A DNA stretch of 64,000 bases from Bifidobacteriaceae bacterium (lineage in GTDB: Bacteria > Actinomycetota > Actinomycetes > Actinomycetales > WQXJ01), in assembly GCA_031268215.1 (NCBI GenBank), contig JAIRXP010000004.1:28430-92429 (forward strand), in the 5' to 3' direction. The notes beneath the pieces were generated by a model. That model had not been told where the DNA came from. It saw only the letters and a list, made by a program, of their open reading frames with translations, and did not search any database. Shown here in pieces: positions 1 to 9,898 of the stretch. The first letter of the stretch is position 1; every line of letters begins with the position of its first letter. The position numbers and the translations under genes are program-made.

Positions 1-708
1 GCCGTCGCGGTGCTTTTGGCAGGTAACGGCCCGAGTCCCAAAGATGGCGGCTATGCCTTTTGCTCCGGCGGTGACCAACGGTACCGGGGCGCCAGCGGCT
101 ACGAGTACAGGCGTACCGACGCGGGCTCCGGCCCACCTACCAGCCAGCGCCCTGGGCGCCTGCACATTCTGGAAGCCCAGCATCTCATCCGGACCATGCC
201 GAAAGTCGTGATCGCTCTGGTGGACGGCTGGGCGGCCGGCGGTGGCCATTCGCTCCACGTGGTGTCTGATCTGACCATCGCCTGCCGCGAGCATGGGCTG
301 TTCAAGCAGACCGACGCGACAGTCGGATCCTTTGACGCCGGCTACGGCTCGGCCCTGCTGGCCCGGCAGGTTGGCCAGAAGCGGGCCCGCCAGATCTTCT
401 TCCTCGCCGACGTTTACACCGCTGAGCAGGCCGAGGCCTGGGGTGCCATCAACCTCGCCGTTGACCACGAAGAGGTCGAATCCACCAGCATTGGCTGGGC
501 GCGTCGCATCGCGGAACAGTCGCCGCAGGCAATCCGGGTCCTCAAGTTCGCGCTCAATCTGCCCGATGACGGCCTGGCCGGTCAGCAGATGTTCGCCGCC
601 GAAGCGACCCGGCTGGCTTACGGCAGCGCCGAAGGCGCCGAGGGACGTGATGCGTTCCTAGAGGGACGTCTCCCGCGCTGGGAGGAATTCCGCAAACAAA
701 TCCTCTAG
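1..708 (+). CDS. menB: 1,4-dihydroxy-2-naphthoyl-CoA synthase (5' truncated by window edge)
   Basis: Crotonase-type sequence FCSGGDQRYRG...GYEYR, VIALVDGWAAGGGHSLHVVSDLTIA, C-term EGAEGRDAFLEGRLPRWEEFRKQIL; men genes follow. Confidence 0.9.
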   Translation, partial: AVAVLLAGNGPSPKDGGYAFCSGGDQRYRGASGYEYRRTDAGSGPPTSQRPGRLHILEAQHLIRTMPKVVIALVDGWAAGGGHSLHVVSDLTIACREHGLFKQTDATVGSFDAGYGSALLARQVGQKRARQIFFLADVYTAEQAEAWGAINLAVDHEEVESTSIGWARRIAEQSPQAIRVLKFALNLPDDGLAGQQMFAAEATRLAYGSAEGAEGRDAFLEGRLPRWEEFRKQIL

Positions 709-730
709 TACTCCTCGCCAGACTTTCCGA

Positions 731-1831
731 TTAGCTGACGGACCAGCTTCCGTCCGTCTTGGGGACCAGTTCGATCCAGGTGATACCTGGGGCGAGTGTT
801 ACTACTGAGCCATCCGGTGTCTTCAGCACCAGCGGATCGCCTTCCGAGGCCTTGGACCACTGGATGTCCAGGGCTTTACCGCCGGTCATGACAATGCCTT
901 CACCAGAGCCGACAATGATGGTCTCCGGGATGGGGCTGCCGGCCGCATCGGTTCCGCCGGCCATCTTGATGTCCACCGTCAGAGCGATCACGTTGCGGGC
1001 TGCCAACCGCACGCCATCGGCCGATTCGGAGGGCGTGTCGCCCTCTGAACGCAAGTACGTACCGCTGGTCTCTTCCCAGGCCCACTTGGGCTTGGCGACA
1101 GCCGAAAGCTTGACTGCCATGGTCGCCGCCGGGCGGCCGTCTTTGGCGGCGGTCGCCGTGGCCGGTGAATCCGCGAAAGCGAACTCGGCTGCCGGCAGCG
1201 ACCCGTGTGAGGAATCGGCGGCGGCCAACAGATCAGCCGGCCGGCCGTAGAGGTTATGCGGCATTGAGCGTTGATTGGACCGGAAAAAGCCGCGCCCCCC
1301 TGAGTCTTCTGTCAGCACCTGTAAGCCCGCGGCCTTGGCGCGAGAAATGAACCGGTCCTGGCCGCCTGAACAGGCCAACAGCCCATGGGTTGGCCCAAGG
1401 ATTGGCCCGTCCATGGGACGGATTGAACGCACCGGGCCAACCGCTTCGGGCAATTGCGAATTGAAAACCACGATGAACCTTGATTCGCCGCCTTCGACCA
1501 TTTCCTCCCAGACCAAATCCGCCTGTTCCAGGCCGGCCTGCGGGCGGGCGGCTTTAGGGTTCTCCACCTTGACCGCCACGGCTGGACGCTCAACCACCTC
1601 TCCCGGCAGGCCAGTCAGCGGCCAAACGGCGGGCACCTCCGGCGGTGGGTTCTTGTCTGGCGCGATCGCGGTCTGCGTGGCATCGCCGCCGGGCTCCTTA
1701 CCGCAGCCCCCTAGGAGGCTCATTCCCACCATGACCGCTAGAGCCATGGCTCCAGCGACGGGTCGCCGGTAGCCCCCGGCCGGCGAACGAGGATGAGTGA
1801 CAGGCATTCGATTTCTCCTGGATCGGTTCAA
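731..1831 (-). CDS. DUF3048 domain-containing lipoprotein
   Basis: Lipobox-like LLGGCGK; NPKAARPQAGLEQADLVWEEMVEGGESRFIVVFNSQLPEAVGPVRSIRPMD. Confidence 0.75.
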   Translation of the reverse strand: MNRSRRNRMPVTHPRSPAGGYRRPVAGAMALAVMVGMSLLGGCGKEPGGDATQTAIAPDKNPPPEVPAVWPLTGLPGEVVERPAVAVKVENPKAARPQAGLEQADLVWEEMVEGGESRFIVVFNSQLPEAVGPVRSIRPMDGPILGPTHGLLACSGGQDRFISRAKAAGLQVLTEDSGGRGFFRSNQRSMPHNLYGRPADLLAAADSSHGSLPAAEFAFADSPATATAAKDGRPAATMAVKLSAVAKPKWAWEETSGTYLRSEGDTPSESADGVRLAARNVIALTVDIKMAGGTDAAGSPIPETIIVGSGEGIVMTGGKALDIQWSKASEGDPLVLKTPDGSVVTLAPGITWIELVPKTDGSWSVS

Positions 1832-1884
1832 TTTGGTCTGACCACTTTAAGCATGCCTGCTCCGCGAACCGCCTAATCGGGACG

Positions 1885-3060
1885 GTGTGGCGGCTACGCC
1901 CGTGGCCGCCGCGTGGGCCTAAAGTAGCAGTCGTGTCCATCGCCAGTTTGGCCCGTTGCCTATTGAGTGCCCTAGCCGGTGGACCGCCCGTCGTGGCTGG
2001 CGGCGGCCGCGGGTCCAGCGAGCTGTCGCAGCTGCCGGAAGGCACCGTTCTGGCTGTGCCAACATCTGGATCGACCGGGCCACCCAAGCTGGTGGCCCTT
2101 GACGCGGATGCGGTCCGAGCCTCCGCCAAGGCCAGCGCCGAACGTCTTGGCGGCGCCGGCCATTGGCTGTTAGCCCTGCCGGTTAGCCACATCGCCGGGA
2201 TGAACGTGGTCCTGAGGGCGTGTTTGGCCGGGGCTCCGCCATACAGTCTCCCGCCCGGTCCGTTTACCGCTCAAGGCTTCGCCCAGGCCACGGCCGCCTT
2301 GCCACCCGGGCCTAAGTTCACTTCCCTGGTGCCCACCCAGTTGCGGCGCCTGGCCGCCGCCGGACCGACCGGATCCGAAACACTGAAACAGTTCGACGCC
2401 GTGTTGGTTGGCGGCGCGGCGCTGGATCCCCGCCTGCGCGAATGGGGTGAGGCGGCTGGCCTCCGCCTGGTTGAAACTTACGGCTCAGCTGAAACCTGCG
2501 GCGGCTGCGTTTACGACGGCCAGCCGTTGGACGGGACTAGCGTCCAAATCACGCCCGGGGGACGAATCGAGGTGACTGGCCCAACTTTGGCACTTGGGTA
2601 CGCGCCGGCCGATCCCGCCCAGCCAGGTTTCGTAGAGCGCGACGGTCAACGCTGGTTCGTCAGTTCGGACCTGGGACAGTGGGCGCCGGATGGCCGTCTG
2701 GAGATCTTGGGCCGAGCCGACAACGCCATCACTACTGGCGGCCAGACAGTTTCACCGGAGAACGTGGAGGCGATGCTCCGGACCGTTCCGGGAGTCGCGG
2801 ACGTGTTGGTGGTAGGTCTGCCAGAACCGAATTGGGGACAGTCACTGACGGCCTTGGTGGTGCCCGATTCCGACCGGTCGCCCAATCTTGAAGAGTTACG
2901 TCAAGTGGTCAAAGAGTTGCGCGACCCGGCCCATGCGCCCAGAGGTTTGGCCCTGGTCAAGACATTGCCACGGCTCGAATCCGGCAAGCCTGATAGGGCC
3001 GGCGCGGCCCGGGCGGCGGCCGGGCTTGAAACTTCCGGCCACCTGGAACGGTTACTCTGA
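1885..3060 (+). CDS. menE: o-succinylbenzoate--CoA ligase (AMP-binding)
   Basis: VPTSGSTGPPKLVAL AMP-binding motif, ETYGSAETCGG, between menB and menA. Confidence 0.85.
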   Translation: MWRLRPWPPRGPKVAVVSIASLARCLLSALAGGPPVVAGGGRGSSELSQLPEGTVLAVPTSGSTGPPKLVALDADAVRASAKASAERLGGAGHWLLALPVSHIAGMNVVLRACLAGAPPYSLPPGPFTAQGFAQATAALPPGPKFTSLVPTQLRRLAAAGPTGSETLKQFDAVLVGGAALDPRLREWGEAAGLRLVETYGSAETCGGCVYDGQPLDGTSVQITPGGRIEVTGPTLALGYAPADPAQPGFVERDGQRWFVSSDLGQWAPDGRLEILGRADNAITTGGQTVSPENVEAMLRTVPGVADVLVVGLPEPNWGQSLTALVVPDSDRSPNLEELRQVVKELRDPAHAPRGLALVKTLPRLESGKPDRAGAARAAAGLETSGHLERLL

Positions 3061-3066
3061 CCTATT

Positions 3067-3948
3067 GTGGCAAGTCCCTCACAGTGGTTGGCGGCGTCGC
3101 GGCCCCGCACTCTCCCAGCCGCTATCGCTCCAGTAGTGCTCGGCGTTTTCACGGTCTGGCGAGTTGAGTCCCCACCCCGGTGGGACCGCGCTGGACTGGC
3201 CCTAGTGGTAGCGCTAGTGCTGCAGATTGGCGTCAATTTCGCCAACGATTATTCTGACGGCGTGCGCGGCTCGGACCGCGACCGGCACGGCCCGGCCCGC
3301 CTGGTCGGATCCGGTGCCGCTTCTCCCGGGGCGGTCAAAGGGGCGGCCTTCGCGGCCTTCGCGGTGGCCGCGGCGGCCGGCGCGGCCCTGACCTGGCTAA
3401 CCGGGCAATGGTGGCTCCTGGCCGTTGGGCCCGCCGCTATCGCGGCAGCCTGGTTTTACACCGGCGGCAAGCACCCTTACGGCTACTTGGGCTTGGGCGA
3501 AGTCGGCGTGTTCATTTTCTTTGGCCCAGTGGCGGTGCTGGGCACCGCCTACACCCAGCATCTGACCATCAACTGGCGCGCTGGCTTGGGCTCAATCGGC
3601 ATTGGGCTGATCGCTTCCGCCATCTTGATGGCGAACAATTTGCGAGATATTTCTTCCGACAAAGCGGCCGGCAAAATGACTTTGGCCGTCAAACTGGGCG
3701 AGGACCGGGCCCGGAATCTGTACGCGTGGGAAATGTGGCTGGCCATGGCGGTCGGTGCCGCCTGCGCCATTGGCCGGCCCCGCATACTCGTGGTGCTTCT
3801 GATGGCGATCCCAACCGCCCGCCTGGCGAGCGCCGTCACTTCGAGGATCAAGGGCGACGAGTTGGTCGCCATCCTGACCAGGACGGGCCAAGTCGAGCTG
3901 GGTTACGCCATCCTCCTGGGATTGGCGACAGCCGATCTGCTGTCCTGA
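3067..3948 (+). CDS. menA: 1,4-dihydroxy-2-naphthoate polyprenyltransferase
   Basis: UbiA family: NFANDYSDGVRGSDRDRHGPARLVGSG, NNLRDISSDKAAGKMTLAVKLG. Confidence 0.9.
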   Translation: MASPSQWLAASRPRTLPAAIAPVVLGVFTVWRVESPPRWDRAGLALVVALVLQIGVNFANDYSDGVRGSDRDRHGPARLVGSGAASPGAVKGAAFAAFAVAAAAGAALTWLTGQWWLLAVGPAAIAAAWFYTGGKHPYGYLGLGEVGVFIFFGPVAVLGTAYTQHLTINWRAGLGSIGIGLIASAILMANNLRDISSDKAAGKMTLAVKLGEDRARNLYAWEMWLAMAVGAACAIGRPRILVVLLMAIPTARLASAVTSRIKGDELVAILTRTGQVELGYAILLGLATADLLS

Positions 3949-3976
3949 GCCAGAGCCTCAAAGTCCCAATCAGTTC

Positions 3977-4007
3977 CCCGCGCGGGAGGCGCCGCCTCCC
4001 GCGCGGG
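3977..4007. terminator. Perfect 15-bp inverted repeat with 1-nt spacer downstream of menA
   Basis: CCCGCGCGGGAGGCG-C-CGCCTCCCGCGCGGG; no U tract. Confidence 0.55.
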
Positions 4008-4017
4008 CCGGCGCGTC

Positions 4018-4064
4018 CGAAACTCCTCCGAACTTGGGGAAACCGCCAACTTAGGAGGAGTTCG
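4018..4064. repeat. 47-nt hairpin element, copy A
   Basis: CGAAACTCCTCCGAACTTGGGGAAACCGCCAACTTAGGAGGAGTTCG; imperfect inverted repeat. Confidence 0.7.
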
Positions 4065-4153
4065 AGACACCATCAACCGGGGACCCTCACCCGGCCAAAG
4101 CGCTGACCAGGGCAAACGCTGGAAGCGCTGGAACGGCATCGGGCAAGAACGGC

Positions 4154-4200
4154 CGAAACCCCTCCCAAGTTGAGGCAGTTGCCAAGTTAGGAGGGGTTCG
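4154..4200. repeat. 47-nt hairpin element, copy B
   Basis: CGAAACCCCTCCCAAGTTGAGGCAGTTGCCAAGTTAGGAGGGGTTCG; 37/47 identical to copy A with the same fold. Confidence 0.7.
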
Positions 4201-4303
4201 GGCCAGGCCGCCGGCGTCAAGCAATGGCGAAAAGCCAGCGCGGCCCGAAGCCCGGGCAGAAGGGGTGGGACCGGCGCTGGCCAACGATCTGTAGGCTGGT
4301 TCC

Positions 4304-4708
4304 GTGGTTAGAATCCTGCTGCTCTACATTCTTCCGCTGGCCCTATGGCTTTACGGGGTGATCGACTGCGCCGCGGACGACGACGTCGAGCGCACCGGCA
4401 TGCCCAAGATCCTCTGGATGGTCATCATCATCCTCTTCCCCTACCTTGGCGCGTTAGCCTGGATCGCCGTATCGAAGATCGCCAAGCCAAAGACCCAGCG
4501 CGTTTCCCGTCCGGCCAACCGGCCGGCTAGCACGCTGCCCAACCGGGCCCCGCGCCGGCCGGCACCCGTCGCGCCGGATGACAACCCGGAGTTCCTGCGC
4601 CGGTTAGCGGAGGACCAAGCCCGGCGCGAGCGCGAGCGCCGCCGGGGCGGACGGAGCGGTGGCGACAACCCCACTGGCAAAGGCCCAGGCGAAGGACCGC
4701 GGGCTTAA
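4304..4708 (+). CDS. PLDc N-terminal domain-containing membrane protein
   Basis: LYILPLALWLYGVIDCAADDDVERTGMPKILWMVIIILFPYLGALAWI. Confidence 0.75.
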   Translation: MVRILLLYILPLALWLYGVIDCAADDDVERTGMPKILWMVIIILFPYLGALAWIAVSKIAKPKTQRVSRPANRPASTLPNRAPRRPAPVAPDDNPEFLRRLAEDQARRERERRRGGRSGGDNPTGKGPGEGPRA

Positions 4709-4724
4709 TCGGGACGCCGCTGCG

Positions 4725-5360
4725 TCAGCGCAATGCCGGCGGCAACAAGTCCGCCGCTGGTTCGTAATATCTGACCGCACTGAGTTTGTCGCCCTCATAC
4801 ACCAAAGATGTGACGGACGCCAAGGAACAAGCCCGGCCGCGCGGAAGCGGCCAAAGCAAGCGGCCTTCGCTCCGCAAACGGGCCCGCCAGATGGGTGATT
4901 GATGCGACACCACCACGGCGCGGCCGCCAGGGATTTCAGCGCGCAGACCGTCCAAGACGCGGTGCATCCGGTCAGCGATTTCTTTGAAGGGTTCACCCCA
5001 CGACGGCTTGAAGGGGTCGCAGAGCCGAGCCAGGGCGGCTGGCTTGATCAAATTGGCGAAGGAGATATGCACGCCGGCGAACCTAGAGCCCGCCTCCGTC
5101 ACCAATGGTTCGGTGCGGATGTCCAGGCCCAAGGCCTCAGCTATGGGAACCGCGGTTTCCTGAGCCCGCTCCAATGGGCTGGCCAGGAGAAGATCCGCCT
5201 CTTGCCCGCCAGCAGCGGCGAAGTGATCCGCGACCTTCTGAGCCATCTGGCGACCAAGTTCGGATAAATGGAACCCGGGCAGGCGCTCGTAGTGCAGCTC
5301 GTCCGGGTTATGCACTTCGCCATGGCGGACAAGATCAATGGTGGTTCGTGGCTGGACCAT
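4725..5360 (-). CDS. Histidine phosphatase family protein
   Basis: IDLVRHGEVHNP; VVVSHQSPIWRARL. Confidence 0.85.
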   Translation of the reverse strand: MVQPRTTIDLVRHGEVHNPDELHYERLPGFHLSELGRQMAQKVADHFAAAGGQEADLLLASPLERAQETAVPIAEALGLDIRTEPLVTEAGSRFAGVHISFANLIKPAALARLCDPFKPSWGEPFKEIADRMHRVLDGLRAEIPGGRAVVVSHQSPIWRARLRSEGRLLWPLPRGRACSLASVTSLVYEGDKLSAVRYYEPAADLLPPALR

Positions 5361-5482
5361 GCCTTCTAGTCTGAATGGCGGACCGAATTAGGTCCAATTG
5401 ATGACCGTCTGGCTCCCAATTTGGCCAGGTAATAGGCCCCCGGCGGTTGGCAGGCGGGGCTGACCGGGGAATACTTGGTGTG

Positions 5483-6325
5483 GTGACCGAAACGCCCGGC
5501 GCCGCCCCGCCGCCTACCCCTGTGGGCGGGTCCGCCTGTCCAGACAAGGTGGCGGCCTTTTTCGATGTGGACAACACCATCCTGCGCGGCGCCAGTGCCT
5601 TTCACCTGGGGATAGGCCTGTTCCGGCGGCGGTTCTTGTCGGTGCGGGACGTGGTGCGGGTCTTCCACATCAACTTGCGTTACGTGCTGTTTGGTGAATC
5701 GGATAGCGGCATGAGCGCTGTTCGGACGCGTTCGCTTGAGGCGATCAGGGGCCGGCCAGTCGCCCAAATGGTGACCGTAGCGGAACAGGTATGGGACAAA
5801 GTTCTCTCAGCGCGAGTGTTTCCCGGCGCGAAAGCACTGGTAGATGACCATTTGGCGAAGGGCCATGAGGTCTGGCTTATCTCAGCCACGCCAACCACGG
5901 TGGTGGACCTGGTGGCGGCCAGAGTGGGCGCCACCGGTGGTTTGGGGACGGACGCTGAAGCGGTCGATGGCTATTACACCGGCCGGCTGGTTGGAGGTTT
6001 GCTTCACGGACCGGTCAAGGCGACGGCCGCCCAGCGCCTGGCTGACCAATGCGGGATTGACCTGGCCGCTTCCTACGCCTACGGAGATTCGGCTAACGAC
6101 ATCCCGATTCTGTCGCTGGTGGGACACCCCTGCGGCATCAACCCTGACCGGCGCCTGCGCCGCTACTGCCGCGAGCACCACTGGCCGACCCGCGAGTTCC
6201 GCGACACCCGCCGGGCGGTACGGCGGTCGCTGCGAGCGGCATCGCGCGTGGGAGCGGTTTGGGTTATCTGGGTGATAGCGCAGCGGCTGTTACGCGGCAG
6301 GCGTCGCGGCGGCCGGCGGCCCTAA
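5483..6325 (+). CDS. HAD-IB family hydrolase
   Basis: AAFFDVDNTILRGAS, YAYGDSANDIPILSLVGHPCGINPD; GTG start chosen in a longer ORF. Confidence 0.85.
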   Translation: MTETPGAAPPPTPVGGSACPDKVAAFFDVDNTILRGASAFHLGIGLFRRRFLSVRDVVRVFHINLRYVLFGESDSGMSAVRTRSLEAIRGRPVAQMVTVAEQVWDKVLSARVFPGAKALVDDHLAKGHEVWLISATPTTVVDLVAARVGATGGLGTDAEAVDGYYTGRLVGGLLHGPVKATAAQRLADQCGIDLAASYAYGDSANDIPILSLVGHPCGINPDRRLRRYCREHHWPTREFRDTRRAVRRSLRAASRVGAVWVIWVIAQRLLRGRRRGGRRP

Positions 6326-6379
6326 CGCGACGCCCCTGGCCCGCGAGTTTGGCCCGGGAAGGCCGCCCAGAGCGCCACA

Positions 6380-7000
6380 TCATTCCGCGAAGACTTCGAC
6401 GATCCCGCCCCCGGCCCAGTCAGCCCCAACCGGGCTGGCCAGCAAGTCGACCATCAAGGCCACCTTTTCGCCGGTATGGATATGATTGCCGGCCTGTTTC
6501 GCGGTCCAAGTCAAGCCGAAAGCCCGGCGGTCAATCCGGGTGGTGGCCGTGAAGCCAACCACCGGAACGCCGGTCTGGGATTGGTCAACTCCAGCGAACT
6601 GGGCGGTGAAACTGATGGCATGAGTCTGGCCGTGGATGGTCGCGAGCCCCTCAACCAGCAGATCATCAGCCGAGCGGACAATCACCGTCGATTCAAAACT
6701 CCACACTGGGAAAGAGATGACATCGAAGAAGTTGGGACCGCGCAGCAGATCATCGCGGTCACCTGAGCCGGTCGAGATTCCCGCCGGGTCCAGCGCCAAG
6801 TTGATCTTGGACGAACCGAGGTCAGCACCGACCGTGATCAGCCCGCCAGAAACTGGCAAGAGCCCATGGATTCTAGAGACATAGGCGCGTGAGACAGCGA
6901 AATGAGCGGCCGAGTTGTGACGGTCAATCAACCAATCACCGGGCGTCAGATCGGTCCAGGCGATCATGGCGGAAGCGGGTGGCGCGGCGGTCTGTGTCAT
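6380..7000 (-). CDS. YceI family protein
   Basis: LTPGDWLIDRHNSAAHFAVSRAYVSRIHGLL, YceI-like fold sequence. Confidence 0.8.
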   Translation of the reverse strand: MTQTAAPPASAMIAWTDLTPGDWLIDRHNSAAHFAVSRAYVSRIHGLLPVSGGLITVGADLGSSKINLALDPAGISTGSGDRDDLLRGPNFFDVISFPVWSFESTVIVRSADDLLVEGLATIHGQTHAISFTAQFAGVDQSQTGVPVVGFTATTRIDRRAFGLTWTAKQAGNHIHTGEKVALMVDLLASPVGADWAGGGIVEVFAE

Positions 7001-7198
7001 AAGGATTCCTCCGTCTTGTGGATGCGCTGAGGTCCTCAATCTAAGCTGGCCGCGGCCGGCGCCGCCCGGCGGGGGCGACGAATCTCAGAGGCTGGCCAGC
7101 CGTGCCATAATTCTTGACGAGTACTGCCTCCGGCGACCGCCAGGCGGCCGCTGGTCTATCAAACCGGGGTCCTGAGGGCAGGACAAACCGGCCGGCGG

Positions 7199-7297
7199 CT
7201 ACTTCTTGTTGCGCCGCTGATGCCGGGTTTTGCGCAGCAGTTTGCGGTGCTTCTTCTTGGCCATCCGCTTGCGGCGCTTCTTAATTACCGACCCCAT
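7199..7297 (-). CDS. AURKAIP1/COX24-type small ribosomal protein (bS22-like), 32 aa
   Basis: Manual translation MGSVIKKRRKRMAKKKHRKLLRKTRHQRRNKK*; below the ORF-track length cutoff. Confidence 0.9.
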   Translation of the reverse strand: MGSVIKKRRKRMAKKKHRKLLRKTRHQRRNKK

Positions 7298-7452
7298 ACG
7301 GTCCTCACAGTTCTGCTAGTTCGTCACCTGCCGGCTTCGCGCCATGAGCGAAGACACCGGCAAAGCATCTTACCCCGGATCGTCAACTCGGTGCCGCGGA
7401 AGCCGCGGAAGTTGCGGAAGCGGCACGGGACCACCAAGGCGGCGGATACGGA

Positions 7453-7692
7453 TCAGGCACTTTGAGCAGACTGCCCTGGCTCCCAGTTGGACCGGTCTGA
7501 CAGCCATTCGTCCAGAGCCGCCGCTGGGATGCGGTAAGAGCGGCCAACCTTCAGAGCCCGGATCTCCCCGCTGGTGATCAGGCGATAGATGGTCATGTCT
7601 GAGACCCGCAACGTGGCGGCGACCTCTGACACGGTCAAGAACGCCGGCGTCGAATCCATACCCAAGCTTTCTGGAGTGAGTGGTGTTGTCAA
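7453..7692 (-). CDS. Excisionase/BldC-like helix-turn-helix DNA-binding protein
   Basis: PAFLTVSEVAATLRVSDMTIYRLITSGEIRALKVGRSYRIPAAALDEWL. Confidence 0.85.
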   Translation of the reverse strand: MTTPLTPESLGMDSTPAFLTVSEVAATLRVSDMTIYRLITSGEIRALKVGRSYRIPAAALDEWLSDRSNWEPGQSAQSA

Positions 7693-7729
7693 TGTCCACT
7701 GTAGTGATAGTTGTTGTTAGTGTGAACCC

Positions 7730-9106
7730 ATGCGGGAAGGATCGCCCACAGTCAGCGGGCCGCCGCACTCGCTTGGCGACCGCCTGGCCCACGCATCACC
7801 AGCGCGCCTGGCCGTGGCCGCCTTCAGCCTGGTGGTTCTGGTGGTCGCAGTCCTCTTGTGCCTGCCGCTGGCCCGCGCCGGAGCCTATTCGCCAGGCATA
7901 GTTGACGCCATCTTCACGGCCACCTCCGCCGTCTGCGTCACCGGTCTGACTACCGTGCCGACAGCCGAATACTGGTCCGGATTTGGCCAAGTGGTGATCG
8001 TGGCGGGAATGCAGATAGGCGGCCTAGGCGTGATGACCCTGGGGTCCCTGCTCTCGCTCGCGGCCTCCCGACGGTTGGGCCTACGCTCAAAGGTGCTGAC
8101 GGCATCGGAAACCGGGACCTCCCGGCTAGGCGAGGTCGGAATCCTGGTACGGGCCGTCGCCATCATCTCCCTGGCCGCTGAACTCCTTCTCATGGCGGTC
8201 CTCACTCCAAAGTTCATGATGGCTGGCGAAAGCCTTGGGACAGCGCTGTGGCACGGGCTGTTTTATGGGGTCTCAGCGTTCAACAACGCTGGGTTCGTCC
8301 CCACGGAGGCCGGGCTAGAAGCGTTCGCGTCCGACTGGTGGGTGCTGGCACCAATTATGACGGCAGTCTTCGTGGGCTCGCTCGGCTTCCCGGTGATCCT
8401 TGATCTGACTCGGCATTGGCGCCACCCCTCCGCTCTATCCCTGCATTCCAAACTGACCATTAGCTGCTGCCTGGTGCTATTGGGATTCTCCTGGGTCGCG
8501 TTCACCGCCATCGAGTGGAACAACCCCGGCACCGTCGGTCCCCTGTCCGCTGGCGCTACCGTACTGAACACACTATTCGCGGGCGTGATGACCCGCTCCG
8601 GTGGATTCGCCACCGTTGACATCAGCCAGCAGCACCCGGCCACGACCTTGTTGCAGGACGCTTTGATGTTCGTGGGCGGCGGCTCCGCCTCGACCGCCGG
8701 CGGGATCAAAGTGACCACCTTGGCGGTGATGCTCCTGGCCATCCGCGCCGAGGCCCGCGGCGACCGCGACATGGAGGCGTTCGGACGGCGGATCGAGCCG
8801 TCCATCCTGCGAGTGGCGGTGACCGTGGCCGTCGCCTCCGTGATGTTCGTCTTCACCGGGGCGCTGATCCTGAGCTTGATCTGCGACGCGCCGCTGGCCG
8901 CCATCCTGTTTGAATGCGTCTCCGCCTTCGCTACCTGCGGGCTATCAACCGGCCTGGCCACCACCTTGCCGCCGCTTGGCAAACTGACCCTGGCGGCGCT
9001 GATGCTGACTGGGCGCCTTGGCACCATGACCATCGCTACTTCGGTGGCCATGACCAACCGCCGCCGAGTCATCCGCTTGCCGGAGGACCGTCCAATTGTC
9101 GGGTAA
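7730..9106 (+). CDS. TrkH/KtrB family potassium uptake membrane protein
   Basis: Multi-TM; DAIFTATSAVCVTGLTTVPTA, GVSAFNNAGFVPT, GGGSASTAGGIKVTTLAV. Confidence 0.9.
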   Translation: MREGSPTVSGPPHSLGDRLAHASPARLAVAAFSLVVLVVAVLLCLPLARAGAYSPGIVDAIFTATSAVCVTGLTTVPTAEYWSGFGQVVIVAGMQIGGLGVMTLGSLLSLAASRRLGLRSKVLTASETGTSRLGEVGILVRAVAIISLAAELLLMAVLTPKFMMAGESLGTALWHGLFYGVSAFNNAGFVPTEAGLEAFASDWWVLAPIMTAVFVGSLGFPVILDLTRHWRHPSALSLHSKLTISCCLVLLGFSWVAFTAIEWNNPGTVGPLSAGATVLNTLFAGVMTRSGGFATVDISQQHPATTLLQDALMFVGGGSASTAGGIKVTTLAVMLLAIRAEARGDRDMEAFGRRIEPSILRVAVTVAVASVMFVFTGALILSLICDAPLAAILFECVSAFATCGLSTGLATTLPPLGKLTLAALMLTGRLGTMTIATSVAMTNRRRVIRLPEDRPIVG

Positions 9107-9149
9107 ACCGCCGGCCGCTCACCGCCGCCGGTTATGAAAGGATCGTCAA

Positions 9150-9842
9150 ATGGAGCAGAGACAGGGGGTCGGCCTACCGAGCGCCCCCATGCCGACCGAT
9201 GGCGCGGTGTTGGTGATCGGAATGGGCCGGTTTGGCTCACGTTTAGCGCTGACAGTGGACCGGCTGGGCCGCGAGGTCCTGGCGGTCGAGAAGGAGCCCG
9301 AAGTGATCCGGCGCTGGTCCGGCCGCCTGCCGCTGATCGAGGCCGACTGCACTGACCCAGAAGCACTGGAACAGTTAGGCGCCCGTGATTTCCCCATCGC
9401 GGTGGTGGGAGTTGGCACCGCCTTGGAGGCATCCGTGCTGATCACGTCCAATCTGGTCGATCTAGGGCTGAACCAGGTCTGGGCCAAGGCCACCTCCTCG
9501 GAGCACGCCCGCATCCTCCGGCGGATTGGCGCCAACCAAGTCATCTTGCCTGAGGCCGATGCCGGCGAAAGAGTCGCGCACTTGGTTTCCGGCCGCCTGC
9601 TGGACTACATCGAGTTTGAGGATGGATTCACAATCGTTAAGATGCACCCACCCAAGGAGATGATTGGCTTCACCCTGGGCCAGTCGCAGATCCGCAAGAA
9701 ATATGGTGTGACAGTGATTGGGGTGAAGTCACCGGGCCAGGAGTTCGAGTACGCCACGCAGGACACCCGCGTCTCGCAGCAGGATCTGCTGATTGTGTCC
9801 GGCAACACGACGCTGCTGGACCGGTTCGCGGCCCGCCCCTGA
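9150..9842 (+). CDS. TrkA/KtrA family potassium uptake regulatory protein
   Basis: Rossmann VLVIGMGRFGSRLALTV plus TrkA-C; adjacent to TrkH/KtrB. Confidence 0.9.
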   Translation: MEQRQGVGLPSAPMPTDGAVLVIGMGRFGSRLALTVDRLGREVLAVEKEPEVIRRWSGRLPLIEADCTDPEALEQLGARDFPIAVVGVGTALEASVLITSNLVDLGLNQVWAKATSSEHARILRRIGANQVILPEADAGERVAHLVSGRLLDYIEFEDGFTIVKMHPPKEMIGFTLGQSQIRKKYGVTVIGVKSPGQEFEYATQDTRVSQQDLLIVSGNTTLLDRFAARP

Positions 9843-9898
9843 GCGCGGCAGCGTCGGGCCGCACGGCGCCAGGCCGCACGGCACTAAGACGTGCGGCA

